Shown in pieces: positions 7,581-19,712 of a stretch of DNA of 64,000 nucleotides. Within the stretch, counting starts at the first letter, position 1. Each line of letters starts with the position of its first letter. This DNA is from Paenibacillus sp. (GTDB taxonomy: Bacteria; Bacillota; Bacilli; Paenibacillales; Paenibacillaceae), in NCBI GenBank assembly GCA_023512345.1, contig JAILZT010000002.1, positions 1 to 64,000 on the forward strand, given 5' to 3'. The position numbers and the translations under genes were made by a program. The notes beneath the pieces were generated by a model. That model did not search any database. It was given only the letters and a program-made list of their open reading frames with translations, and was not told the DNA's origin.

Positions 7581-9308
7581 CTATCGCAGTATAATCCGCT
7601 CGGACAGGGTATCCCAACTCAGTGTTTTCCCCGTTAATTGACTAAAAGCTTCAAGAGGCAAATACAATTTTCCATTATCAATATCTACGGTGTAAGAAGT
7701 AGCATTACCATTAAGTGTTGCGGTCTGAGCCGTTAAATTTACAATGACCGTATTCTTTCCTAAGACGAGATTCGCTGTTGCGGTGTCTCCCTTGTAGGTA
7801 CCGCCGAGTGCTTTTACCAGCGCCTCTGCAGGATACAGCACTTTATTCTCGCGATTAATTTTAAACTTAGGATACAGGTATTTCGATTGCAGCTCTGTAG
7901 ACTGTTTGTTAAGGTCAACTCCAATAATACTTGCGCCGGCAGTGGCGATTTGTGTGTTGTCCACTTGGCCCTTAACTTTATCGGCTATTGGACCATACGC
8001 CCATATCCCTACATCCACAGCGGAGTGACCATGACCGGACCAGCCCACCAGCAAACGTTTTGACACTACTGCGTTGTAGGCTCCCTCACGCTTATAAGAG
8101 GAACCATCTCCCGCCATAATCTGCTGAACCTCTTCATCAGACAGATCTGTGATCCAGGTATTAGTCGTTACGATTGCCCGTATTTCCTCAGCTGTTTTTG
8201 CTGCTTCAAGAGAAGCTGCTAGACTTTCGGAGGAGTGCTTTTGCTTATCCCAAAGATCAATATTAATTTCATAAATGTTATCTCTGGACAGAGAGAGTCC
8301 ACCAGTTTCATGATCAGCTGTAACTACGACTGATGTATTACCATCTTTTTTTGCAAAATCCATAGCGGCCTTAAAAGCTGCGTCGAAGTCAAGCACCTCT
8401 TGAACAGTTGTTGGCAAATCGTTGGCATGTCCGGCATGGTCTATCCGACCACCCTCAACCATCATTACGAATCCTTCTTTATCCTTAGACAGGATGTTTA
8501 ACGCTTTGGAGGTCATCGCCGCCAGATTGGGGATTTCCGCAGTACGGTCAGGGACATAGGCAACATGTGAGCTGCCGAACAAGCCCAGTACTTTGGTGGT
8601 ATTGGCAGGAAGAGCGTTCAGACTGGAGGTGTTCTCAACCACGGTGTAACCCTTGGCTTGAAAGTCAGGCAAGAGGTTCTTATCCGTGCGTTTGCCCTTC
8701 TCGTCTTTGGTTACGAAGAACTGTTTGCCTCCCCCTAGCAGAACGTCTACACCGCTCTCCAAATATTGTGAGGCGATAGCATTTTCATTATCACGACTGC
8801 GGACATGAGAGGCATATACAGCAGGCGTTGCGTGAGTAATCCGGGCCGTTGTAACAAGTCCAGTCGCCTTGCCGGTAATCTCAGCCGCTTCAATTATAGA
8901 AGCAAAGGGTCTCGCTATATCTTCATTAGACACGCTGATACCCGCGTTATATGTTTTATGACCTGTTGCAAATGCTGTTCCCGCTGAGGCTGAATCCGTA
9001 ACGATCCCTGATACAATTTTGCCTCCATCCTCACCACGATCTGCATATGTAGTGGCTTGGCCAACATAGTACGGGTCAATGTTAAGGTGGCTGATTCCCT
9101 TGGTATATTGCTGATAATAACGTGCGGCGGAGACTTGAGCAGGTCCCATTCCATCTCCAATCAGGACGATAAGGTTTTTGGATTGGGCTTTAGCTGGAGT
9201 TGCTGGCTTTTTTGCATTCTGCTCAGCACCGACAAGGGTAGTACCTGATACAACAGCTACAGCCATTCCGCCAATTACCATGCTTTTCATAAATTTATTC
9301 AATTTCAT
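7581..9308 (-). CDS. phoA: secreted alkaline phosphatase with C-terminal stalk domain
   Basis: A 575-residue protein with an N-terminal signal peptide (about 1-28). It has the alkaline phosphatase core: metal-binding Asp in VLIGDGMG (about 52), nucleophile Ser in VTDSASAG (about 106), and metal-ligand motifs EGGRIDHAGH, VVTADHETGG and GWSGHGHS. The core ends near residue 465. The remaining 110 residues are a copper-amine-oxidase-N-like stalk domain, which is unusual for PhoA and common in Paenibacillus wall or secreted proteins. It releases phosphate from phosphomonoesters outside the cell and needs zinc and magnesium. A Pho-box-like array lies just upstream, fitting induction by phosphate starvation. 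It is the first gene of the operon with the ABC transporter. Confidence 0.93.
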   Translation of the reverse strand: MKLNKFMKSMVIGGMAVAVVSGTTLVGAEQNAKKPATPAKAQSKNLIVLIGDGMGPAQVSAARYYQQYTKGISHLNIDPYYVGQATTYADRGEDGGKIVSGIVTDSASAGTAFATGHKTYNAGISVSNEDIARPFASIIEAAEITGKATGLVTTARITHATPAVYASHVRSRDNENAIASQYLESGVDVLLGGGKQFFVTKDEKGKRTDKNLLPDFQAKGYTVVENTSSLNALPANTTKVLGLFGSSHVAYVPDRTAEIPNLAAMTSKALNILSKDKEGFVMMVEGGRIDHAGHANDLPTTVQEVLDFDAAFKAAMDFAKKDGNTSVVVTADHETGGLSLSRDNIYEINIDLWDKQKHSSESLAASLEAAKTAEEIRAIVTTNTWITDLSDEEVQQIMAGDGSSYKREGAYNAVVSKRLLVGWSGHGHSAVDVGIWAYGPIADKVKGQVDNTQIATAGASIIGVDLNKQSTELQSKYLYPKFKINRENKVLYPAEALVKALGGTYKGDTATANLVLGKNTVIVNLTAQTATLNGNATSYTVDIDNGKLYLPLEAFSQLTGKTLSWDTLSERIILR

Positions 9309-9350
9309 TCCCCTTCCTTATTATCGATCTAATCAAGCTTACCTCCGGAA

Positions 9351-9389
9351 GGTTAACGAATTGTCAAAACAAGCTACAGTTTGTATTAA
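9351..9389 (-). promoter_or_regulatory. putative PhoP-binding Pho box upstream of phoA
   Basis: On the minus strand, hexamers TTAATA, TGTAGC, TTGACA and TTAACC start exactly 11 bases apart. Three of the four resemble the Bacillus PhoP consensus TT(A/T/C)ACA with 5-base spacers, and the array lies 43-81 bases before the phosphatase ATG. Pattern seen directly; PhoP binding is inferred from family knowledge. Confidence 0.55.
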
Positions 9390-9416
9390 ATTATCATTCA
9401 TTCATATGTTCAGAAC

Positions 9417-9466
9417 AAAAAAAAGTCCCGATCCCTTTCGTACAAGACGAAATGAAACCGAGACTC
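9417..9466 (-). terminator. terminator of the ligA operon
   Basis: On the minus strand AGTCTCGG pairs with the reverse arm CGGGACT through an extended hairpin with inner stem TTTCGT/ACGAAA. It is followed by a run of eight T. It lies directly after the ligA stop. Confidence 0.8.
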
Positions 9467-9500
9467 TGTTGATGTTATACAGTTTACACAGCTTAATTAA

Positions 9501-13938
<4,438 letters not shown>

Positions 13939-13977
13939 GTAAGACATGCTCCTTTCAAATATAAATTGATACACTTT

Positions 13978-14199
13978 ACTATATAGATTGAACTTAATAT
14001 TTATAGAGTAAAGGGCCAGTCGCCACTGCGGTGAATGTTTGGACTTCCAGCCGCTGTTGTCTACAGATTTCTCGATTAATACCGCTCATAGCGGTAGAAA
14101 TCCGTAGACAAAGGCGGACGCTCTCGCTCTTCCAGTTCCAAAATCCCCCTCCGTCGCTCCATTCCCTCTTCTTTAGTTTTAAAGTTCAATTTATATAGT
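13978..14199. mobile_element. MITE-like element, copy 1 (222 bp), between pcrB and pcrA
   Basis: The ends are inverted repeats: the left end reads ACTATATAGATTGAACTT and the right end, reversed, reads ACTATATAAATTGAACTT (one difference in 18). The interior holds a long hairpin (TTGTCTAC.GATTTCT ... ACCGCT cat AGCGGT AGAAATC.GTAGACAA, about 14078-14132 region). No open reading frame is present. A second copy with the same ends and hairpin lies at 60942-61198. No clear target duplication is visible. This is a short non-coding, palindromic repeat of the type mobilised in trans, or a structured intergenic repeat. Confidence 0.8.
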
Positions 14200-14238
14200 G
14201 TTTAAGCAAGAAGGTCGTAGTTCTTCATAAAACTACCC

Positions 14239-14958
14239 CTACAAATAAGGTATTGGCTCTGTCATCTTAACAGCGTCCACTGTAAGCAGCGCCTGCTGAA
14301 CATCACGGTATATTATATTGCCTACTACAACGGTATCGCATAGAGCCGCAGCCTGCGCTGCTTCTGCTTCACAGGTTATACCGCCTCCATAGAAAAGCTG
14401 GCTATATTCCACGTTCTCACGAACAGCCTGCACAGTATCCATATCTCCAAAAACACCACTATACTCCAAATATACAATAGGTAAATTCATTAGCTTATCT
14501 GCGATCTGCGCGTAAGCCGCCGCTGCTTCTGCGGTAAGTTCAGTCTCTGCACCTGTCAGGCGCGCAACTGAAGAATCACCGTTCAGCACAATATACCCTT
14601 CTGCTAGCAGCATGTCCCATGGAATGAAACTCCCATATCGCTCAATAGCCTGACGATGCTGGCCAAGAATCCAAGCCTGATCAGGTGTATTCAATACCAT
14701 AGGTATCATATAACAATCAAAACCAGTAACGACTGCTTCCAGATCCGAAACCTCAAGTGCACAAGGCAGTGTAAACTTCCGCACTCTGGATAGTAAATCC
14801 ACGGTATTCTCGTAGGTTACACCTGTTGAGCCTCCAATTAAAATCGCGTCGCTGCCCGACAAGCAAATGGACTGCAGGTCTTCATCGCTAATGAACCGAT
14901 CAGGGTCCAGCTTGAATACATGCCGCCATGGTTTGATCATTTGTTGGATTGATTTCAT
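14239..14958 (-). CDS. pcrB: heptaprenylglyceryl phosphate synthase
   Basis: A 239-residue TIM-barrel protein of the PcrB/GGGPS family, the usual length. The N-terminal WRHVFKLDPDR, the phosphate-binding GGSTGVT and YLEYSGVFG, and the C-terminal YGGGI and VVVGNIIY segments match the family. It joins heptaprenyl diphosphate to sn-glycerol-1-phosphate, the first step toward an archaea-like ether lipid found in Bacillales. It heads the pcrB-pcrA-ligA operon, but a 222 bp MITE-like element now separates it from pcrA, so coupling of the two may be altered. Confidence 0.95.
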   Translation of the reverse strand: MKSIQQMIKPWRHVFKLDPDRFISDEDLQSICLSGSDAILIGGSTGVTYENTVDLLSRVRKFTLPCALEVSDLEAVVTGFDCYMIPMVLNTPDQAWILGQHRQAIERYGSFIPWDMLLAEGYIVLNGDSSVARLTGAETELTAEAAAAYAQIADKLMNLPIVYLEYSGVFGDMDTVQAVRENVEYSQLFYGGGITCEAEAAQAAALCDTVVVGNIIYRDVQQALLTVDAVKMTEPIPYL

Positions 14959-15100
14959 TCTTTTCCATCCTTATTATTCATATGGGCATAAGAAGAAACG
15001 ACTTCATCGTCTTAATGGACGACAGACGTTTCTCGTTAAACCCCAAAAGATATAGATCTAGTCTATGCTAGCATTGGATAGCTGTCAATTTGCAGACAGA

Positions 15101-15130
15101 AAAAAATGCGAACATTTTTTCGCATTTTTT
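15101..15130 (-). terminator. terminator after the GDPD-like gene
   Basis: The arms AAATGCGAA and TTCGCATTT form a perfect stem with a short loop. On the minus strand a T run follows. It starts four bases after the GDPD-like stop codon. Confidence 0.85.
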
Positions 15131-15133
15131 CCA

Positions 15134-15994
15134 CTATCTATGGATAGGCTTCAAATCATTCTCAGCTATAAAATCAGTGTAAAATCCGTCCACACCCCTC
15201 CGAGACAGCTTCTGTATTTGCTGTACATCATTCACGGTATGAACATACACACGTGCACCACTGCGCTTAAGAGCTCTAACAAATGTTTTCGTGGCCCTGT
15301 TTTCCGGCATTGTAATATCGACACCATAATTCTTCACAAAATCAATAACCTGTTCATCACTATCCTGAGATTCATAAAGGGTATAAATAACATTTGAAAA
15401 AGGGTAGATCCTATCGATTTCCTCGAGCATGGGACGATTATATATTTGAGGTATAATCCGATCCAGCAAAGCGGGATCACGGCGCCTCGCTGAATCTGTA
15501 AGCATTTGAAATTCCTTCATCATTAAGTCCGGGTCTGACTCCTTGGTATCTGTCACAATATACGCATCAGGATAGTGCTGCAGCAAATCAAGGATCATCT
15601 CCCAGTCAAGAGGGGAGTAAATCCCTTCAATCCGAGTATTCATGAACTCCTGATAATTCAGTATAGTTCCCTGCTTATTTGCTGGTAAGACCTTTAATTG
15701 CCCCAGCAACTCACTCATATGGGTTGTCCACTCATGACGGGCGACCAGCTTCCCATCGCTCGTCAGCAGCAGGTCCGTCTCAAATATACGGGTTCCCTGC
15801 TCATAGTTAGCTACAAAGGCTTCAAAGGCATTCGTGTAGCTTAGATCGTTAATACCACCCATAGCATGAGCTACAATACGATAATCCGGGAAGTCTGTTC
15901 CAGAGACATCCTCCTGATTTCCAAATGAGGTAATAAGTACAATCACCAGAGATAGAATGATAATAAAGGATGGAATTAGTTTTTTATTATTCAT
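15134..15994 (-). CDS. membrane-anchored glycerophosphodiester phosphodiesterase-like protein
   Basis: A 286-residue protein with an N-terminal hydrophobic anchor or signal (about 5-25) followed by a GDPD/PI-PLC-like barrel. YRIVAHAMGGI replaces the usual AHRG start of GDPD, ETDLLLTSDGKLVARHEW supplies the metal-binding Glu/Asp and catalytic His, and VDGFYTDF closes the barrel. The frame is open to 16057, but that longer start lies in a hairpin; ATG 15994 after AAAAGGAA is preferred. Expected to hydrolyse glycerophosphodiesters or a related wall polymer outside the membrane. The changed HRG motif (HAMGG) makes the substrate uncertain. Similar proteins occur beside exopolysaccharide genes. Confidence 0.75.
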   Translation of the reverse strand: MNNKKLIPSFIIILSLVIVLITSFGNQEDVSGTDFPDYRIVAHAMGGINDLSYTNAFEAFVANYEQGTRIFETDLLLTSDGKLVARHEWTTHMSELLGQLKVLPANKQGTILNYQEFMNTRIEGIYSPLDWEMILDLLQHYPDAYIVTDTKESDPDLMMKEFQMLTDSARRRDPALLDRIIPQIYNRPMLEEIDRIYPFSNVIYTLYESQDSDEQVIDFVKNYGVDITMPENRATKTFVRALKRSGARVYVHTVNDVQQIQKLSRRGVDGFYTDFIAENDLKPIHR

Positions 15995-16035
15995 AGTTGT
16001 ATGGGTTCCTTTTCTAAGGTTGGTGTAGACAACAA

Positions 16036-16067
16036 TACCCCGTTCTGCCGAAGGCAAAACGGGGTAT
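16036..16067 (-). terminator. hairpin after the sugar phosphotransferase gene
   Basis: The arms ATACCCCGTT and AACGGGGTAT form a strong stem with an inner CTGCCGAAGGCA loop, 40 bases after the stop of the 16108-17514 gene. The following T run is weak, so termination may be partial. Confidence 0.6.
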
Positions 16068-16107
16068 CATATTCCAACCAGAGCAAGGCTACAATGTGCT
16101 TTGGGAA

Positions 16108-17514
16108 TTAATAGGCGTTAGTGTTCTTAAAACCATTGCGGATCGTTTTAAAGATAATACGGATATCGAACAACAGTGACCAATTCTCTATATAGAAAAT
16201 ATCATGCTTAATCCGGTCTTCAATAGAGGTATCTCCGCGCAACCCATTGCTCTGAGCCCAGCCTGTAATACCAGGACGAACATGATGCTTGACCATGTAC
16301 TTGGGAATTTCACCGCGAAACTGTTGAACATAGAAGGGACGCTCCGGCCGGGGCCCTACAACGCTCATTTGCCCCATTAAGACATTAAAGAACTGCGGCA
16401 GCTCATCCAGACTAGTCTTTCGAATAAAGGTGCCAAATCGAGTTCTGCGCGGGTCCTCCGGTGTTGACCAGCCTGTATCCTCTTCTCCATCCTGTTGCAT
16501 CTTCATGGAGCGGAATTTATACATCATGAACGAGCGACGATTCAAGCCGACTCGTTCCTGTTTAAAAATGATTGATCCTGGAGAGGTCATACGTACCCCT
16601 ATGGCGACAATCAACATTACGGGAGACATCATAATAATAGCGAACAAGGAGAACACAATATCGAATACCCGCTTGGCCATCTTGTTGCCCGCCATATCCA
16701 GTGGAATATCCCGAACATTGATCATTGGCATACCTGCAAAGTTATCAAAATAAGGGCGTGCCGGCAGGTAATCAAAAAAGTCTGGAATGATCAGTGTACG
16801 CACCCCTGCCTTCTCACAAGCAGCGATAATTGAAGGGTATTTGGAATGGGCATCCAACGGGAGCGCTAATATGACTTCATCCACAGGCAGCATCTCGAGC
16901 ATCCCCGACAACTGATCAATCGTTCCCAGAATCGGTTTGTAGCGTTGCTCTTCGAGACCATCCCATGTGTAGTAATCATCCAAGAAACCAATCGCTTCAT
17001 ATCCCAATTCCGGATACTGCTCCAGGTTATTATAAAATCTTTTGCCTAGAGTTCCAGCCCCGAGAATAAGCACATATTGGCGATTGAAGCCTTTTTCGCG
17101 TAAAGATTTAAGTGCGTGCTTTATGATATAGCGATATAACATAATCGAGAGGAGTAAAAGTCCCATATAAAGGGCTAAATAGGCCCGGGAAATATCAATC
17201 TCTTTTACAAAAAACATCAGACCCAGCAGGAAAAAGATAGACATAATATGCACTTGGAAAATTTTCAGGAACTCATCCACAAACCGCTTTTTGCGCTTAG
17301 GCAAATAGAGGGATAAAACAATACCAATCAGCACAGAAATAAAGCCATAAATAAGGCTCCAATAAGCATAAGACTCAACGGGCAACGGATTCACAAATTG
17401 CATCCAACCGCTTTTGAACTTGAGCCACCAGGCTACCAAAAATGACATCTGGATGACTACAAAGTCTGCAATCATATAGAGTTGCGTTAAAAATCTTTGA
17501 TTACGGCGAATCAT
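16108..17514 (-). CDS. polyprenyl-phosphate sugar-1-phosphate transferase (priming enzyme)
   Basis: A 468-residue protein of the WcaJ/WbaP type. It has four N-terminal membrane helices (about 10-130), a Rossmann-like middle domain (LILGAGTLGKRFYNNL), and the C-terminal catalytic domain with the membrane-dipping helix (KRVFDIVFSLFAIIMMSPVM), KQERVGLNRR, YKFRSM, SLDELPQ, VGPRPERPF and RPGITGWAQ. It places a sugar-1-phosphate (glucose or galactose is typical) on undecaprenyl phosphate to start a repeat unit or glycan. Its start overlaps the end of the upstream glycosyltransferase gene by ATGA. The last gene of its transcript. S-layer glycan loci in Bacillales use a related galactosyl transferase for priming; the sugar here cannot be told. 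Confidence 0.92.
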   Translation of the reverse strand: MIRRNQRFLTQLYMIADFVVIQMSFLVAWWLKFKSGWMQFVNPLPVESYAYWSLIYGFISVLIGIVLSLYLPKRKKRFVDEFLKIFQVHIMSIFFLLGLMFFVKEIDISRAYLALYMGLLLLSIMLYRYIIKHALKSLREKGFNRQYVLILGAGTLGKRFYNNLEQYPELGYEAIGFLDDYYTWDGLEEQRYKPILGTIDQLSGMLEMLPVDEVILALPLDAHSKYPSIIAACEKAGVRTLIIPDFFDYLPARPYFDNFAGMPMINVRDIPLDMAGNKMAKRVFDIVFSLFAIIMMSPVMLIVAIGVRMTSPGSIIFKQERVGLNRRSFMMYKFRSMKMQQDGEEDTGWSTPEDPRRTRFGTFIRKTSLDELPQFFNVLMGQMSVVGPRPERPFYVQQFRGEIPKYMVKHHVRPGITGWAQSNGLRGDTSIEDRIKHDIFYIENWSLLFDIRIIFKTIRNGFKNTNAY

Positions 17515-18464
17515 AATCTCACCTCAGTATTGGATTCATTCCGGGAATCGGCTTGCCCGAAAGAGGAAAGACTTTGTGACGGAAGAGGTACCTGTCTAGG
17601 AAAGGTTAATGCATTACGCAAAAGCGAGATCACAAACTTCACTCCCACCCCAGCATACACTGCTCCATTTATCATACTGTTGTACTGCCTGCTATAATGC
17701 TTACGATGAAATAAAATCATGGCTCTATGAAATTCATAGACGATCTTAAACGGTCTCCGTCTGGCGCTGCCACCCTTCAGGTGAACTATGGTAGTCTGCG
17801 GATAATAATAAATCCCCCAGCCAGCCTCTTTTATACGGTAGCACCAATCCAGATCCTCACCGTACATGAAAAATTCCTCATCCAGCCCACCGACCTGATC
17901 AATCGTCTCCCGGCGTAGCAGCATGAATGCACCCACCAGACAATCCACAGGATAATCCTGATCTGGATCCAGATAGCCCAACTGATAACCATTGAACCTT
18001 GGTCGATCTGGGAAAAGCCTGCTGAACCCAAAGGCATAATAAAACGAAGCTGCTGGTGTAGGGAACCCTCTCTTACATGCTTTATCGAGCGAGCCATCGG
18101 GCAAAATGATTTTACATCCAGAAGCCCCAAGATCTGGCCTTCCATCCATAAAGGAAACCATCGTCTCAAATGTGTCCTGCCGCACCACCGTATCCGAATT
18201 CAGCAGCAGCACATAACGTCCAGAAGCGACCTCCATACCTTGATTATTAGCCCGGGCAAAGCCGGTATTATCTTCGTTAGCAATTAAATTAACATTAGGA
18301 AACTCTCTACTAATCATCTCTATGGATTCATCATGGGAGTTATTATCTACTAAAATGATCTCATAGGAAAAGTTCGTTACAGAGTCATATACCGACCTTA
18401 GACAATCCATTGTCAGGCGGCACGTGTTGTAATTGACAATAATTATGCTGACATCTACACTCAC
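17511..18464 (-). CDS. family 2 glycosyltransferase, WbbL rhamnosyltransferase-like
   Basis: A 317-residue GT-A fold enzyme. SIIIVNYNTCRL starts the nucleotide-sugar domain, LVDNNSHD and LLNSDTVV carry the acidic metal-binding motifs, and GEDLDWCYRIKEAG gives the ED.D motif typical of rhamnosyltransferases of the WbbL group. The start is GTG 18464, nine bases after AGGAG. It overlaps the priming transferase gene by 4 bases. With rmlABCD nearby, transfer of L-rhamnose from dTDP-rhamnose onto the lipid-linked primer is plausible, but specificity is inferred. Confidence 0.88.
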   Translation of the reverse strand: MSVDVSIIIVNYNTCRLTMDCLRSVYDSVTNFSYEIILVDNNSHDESIEMISREFPNVNLIANEDNTGFARANNQGMEVASGRYVLLLNSDTVVRQDTFETMVSFMDGRPDLGASGCKIILPDGSLDKACKRGFPTPAASFYYAFGFSRLFPDRPRFNGYQLGYLDPDQDYPVDCLVGAFMLLRRETIDQVGGLDEEFFMYGEDLDWCYRIKEAGWGIYYYPQTTIVHLKGGSARRRPFKIVYEFHRAMILFHRKHYSRQYNSMINGAVYAGVGVKFVISLLRNALTFPRQVPLPSQSLSSFGQADSRNESNTEVRL

Positions 18465-18592
18465 TGCATTACTCTCCTGACAAAAATAGTATTCTATCGA
18501 CAATAATTATAGCATAAAACCCCTCTGAGAGGACTCACCTTTACAGGAGAGATTTACCAGATAGTAACTCATTCTAGAGGAAATACAGTTAC

Positions 18593-19591
18593 TTATGAAT
18601 AATACCTGTCCGATTCTGTCGATTCATTGCTTTTGTTCCCCGCTGACCTTTCTTGTATATATTTCCGCTTTTTCTTAAGATCCGACATCTGCGCAAAAAA
18701 TGATTTCCATGCCTTGATTAATCCTGGTTCTTTGAGCAGCATATAGCCGTGTGCAGCAATTTCGTAGGGTAGCGATATTACTAAAGTCATCAGTAAAGTT
18801 CGCAATTGCTCATTTTTATAGATCATTTTATATCGGTTAATATATGAGATTCGGCGAATAAACATAGGCTTACTATCCCGACCGGATACTTTCCAACCAC
18901 GTTCGTGATATCCTATGGCTTCAGCATCATAAAACCCCTGCCATCCCAGCAGCTGTGCTCGCCAAGCCACGTCCACGTCTTCTTTATACGCAAAAAAGTC
19001 ACCGTCAAAAAACTCTCCATCGACACTGATATCGTTAATCATACGCCGGGAGTACATAGCCGCTGCTCCAGATACGCCGAAAACTGGGCCTGACTCCTGC
19101 CAGTTACTCGTGTGTTCTCCTGCTCCGCGATCAAAGGCACGACGTGCTCTATTCATTCGCAGTCCTGTACTATCTACAATCTGATGATCAGCCTTCAGCA
19201 GAAGCTTTCCAGTAGCACTGCCTATTTGCAGGTTAGCCTCCATTCGTGCTACTAGCCGGGACACATAGTCAGGGGCAACAGTTAGATCTGGATTCAGGAC
19301 TAGAACATAGTCTGTATTTGTAGCGGAAATTGCTTGATTGTGGGCAGGTGCGAATCCGGTGTTGATTTGGTTTTGGATAAGAACGAAATCAGGAAAGTTA
19401 TCGTGAATTTCTGTCTCAAATTGGCTATAAAAAGCCCTAACTTTTTCCGCCGAACCATCTACCGATGCATTATCAACGACAATTATCTGCTCTATTGGGT
19501 AATCCTGCTTTAACACTGCAGCTAGGCATTCTATGATATCCTCTGCACTGTTATAGGTAACAATATGTATACTTACAGTTTTATTGTTCAT
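18593..19591 (-). CDS. family 2 glycosyltransferase, rhamnosyltransferase-like
   Basis: A 332-residue GT2 enzyme with VSIHIVTYNSAEDI, VVDNASVDGS, LVLNPDLTV and KEDVDVAWRAQLLGW, the same motif pattern as the next gene. ATG 19591 is chosen because GAGGAATT lies just before it. A terminator 70 bases upstream separates it from rmlD, so it probably begins a separate transcript with the next glycosyltransferase and the priming enzyme. It likely adds an early sugar, perhaps rhamnose, to the lipid-linked glycan on the cytoplasmic side. Confidence 0.87.
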   Translation of the reverse strand: MNNKTVSIHIVTYNSAEDIIECLAAVLKQDYPIEQIIVVDNASVDGSAEKVRAFYSQFETEIHDNFPDFVLIQNQINTGFAPAHNQAISATNTDYVLVLNPDLTVAPDYVSRLVARMEANLQIGSATGKLLLKADHQIVDSTGLRMNRARRAFDRGAGEHTSNWQESGPVFGVSGAAAMYSRRMINDISVDGEFFDGDFFAYKEDVDVAWRAQLLGWQGFYDAEAIGYHERGWKVSGRDSKPMFIRRISYINRYKMIYKNEQLRTLLMTLVISLPYEIAAHGYMLLKEPGLIKAWKSFFAQMSDLKKKRKYIQERSAGNKSNESTESDRYYS

Positions 19592-19663
19592 ATAATTCCT
19601 CGAATTCATATTTTCATTAAACAGAACGGAATTTAACTTATAGCTCTATTATACAGAAAAGAG

Positions 19664-19701
19664 AAAAAAACTCCCGTACCGTTATTCACGATTCGAGAGT
19701 T
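19664..19701 (-). terminator. terminator after rmlD
   Basis: On the minus strand AACTCTCG pairs with CGGGAGTT (one G-U pair) and is followed by seven T. It lies 12 bases after the rmlD stop and splits the glycan locus into two transcripts. Confidence 0.7.
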
Positions 19702-19712
19702 CATATTAAGTT

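Noticed and set aside
7570-7617. ATG start for the LolD-like ATPase inside the phosphatase gene
   Set aside because: No ribosome binding site precedes it and the conserved domain begins after TTG 7569.
14985-15030. Imperfect inverted repeat upstream of pcrB as a riboswitch or terminator
   Set aside because: The pairing GAAACG...CGTTTC is short and interrupted, with no supporting conserved elements.
15995-16057. Longer N-terminus of the GDPD-like protein
   Set aside because: The extra codons overlap a strong hairpin after the previous gene; a start with a signal peptide exists at 15994.
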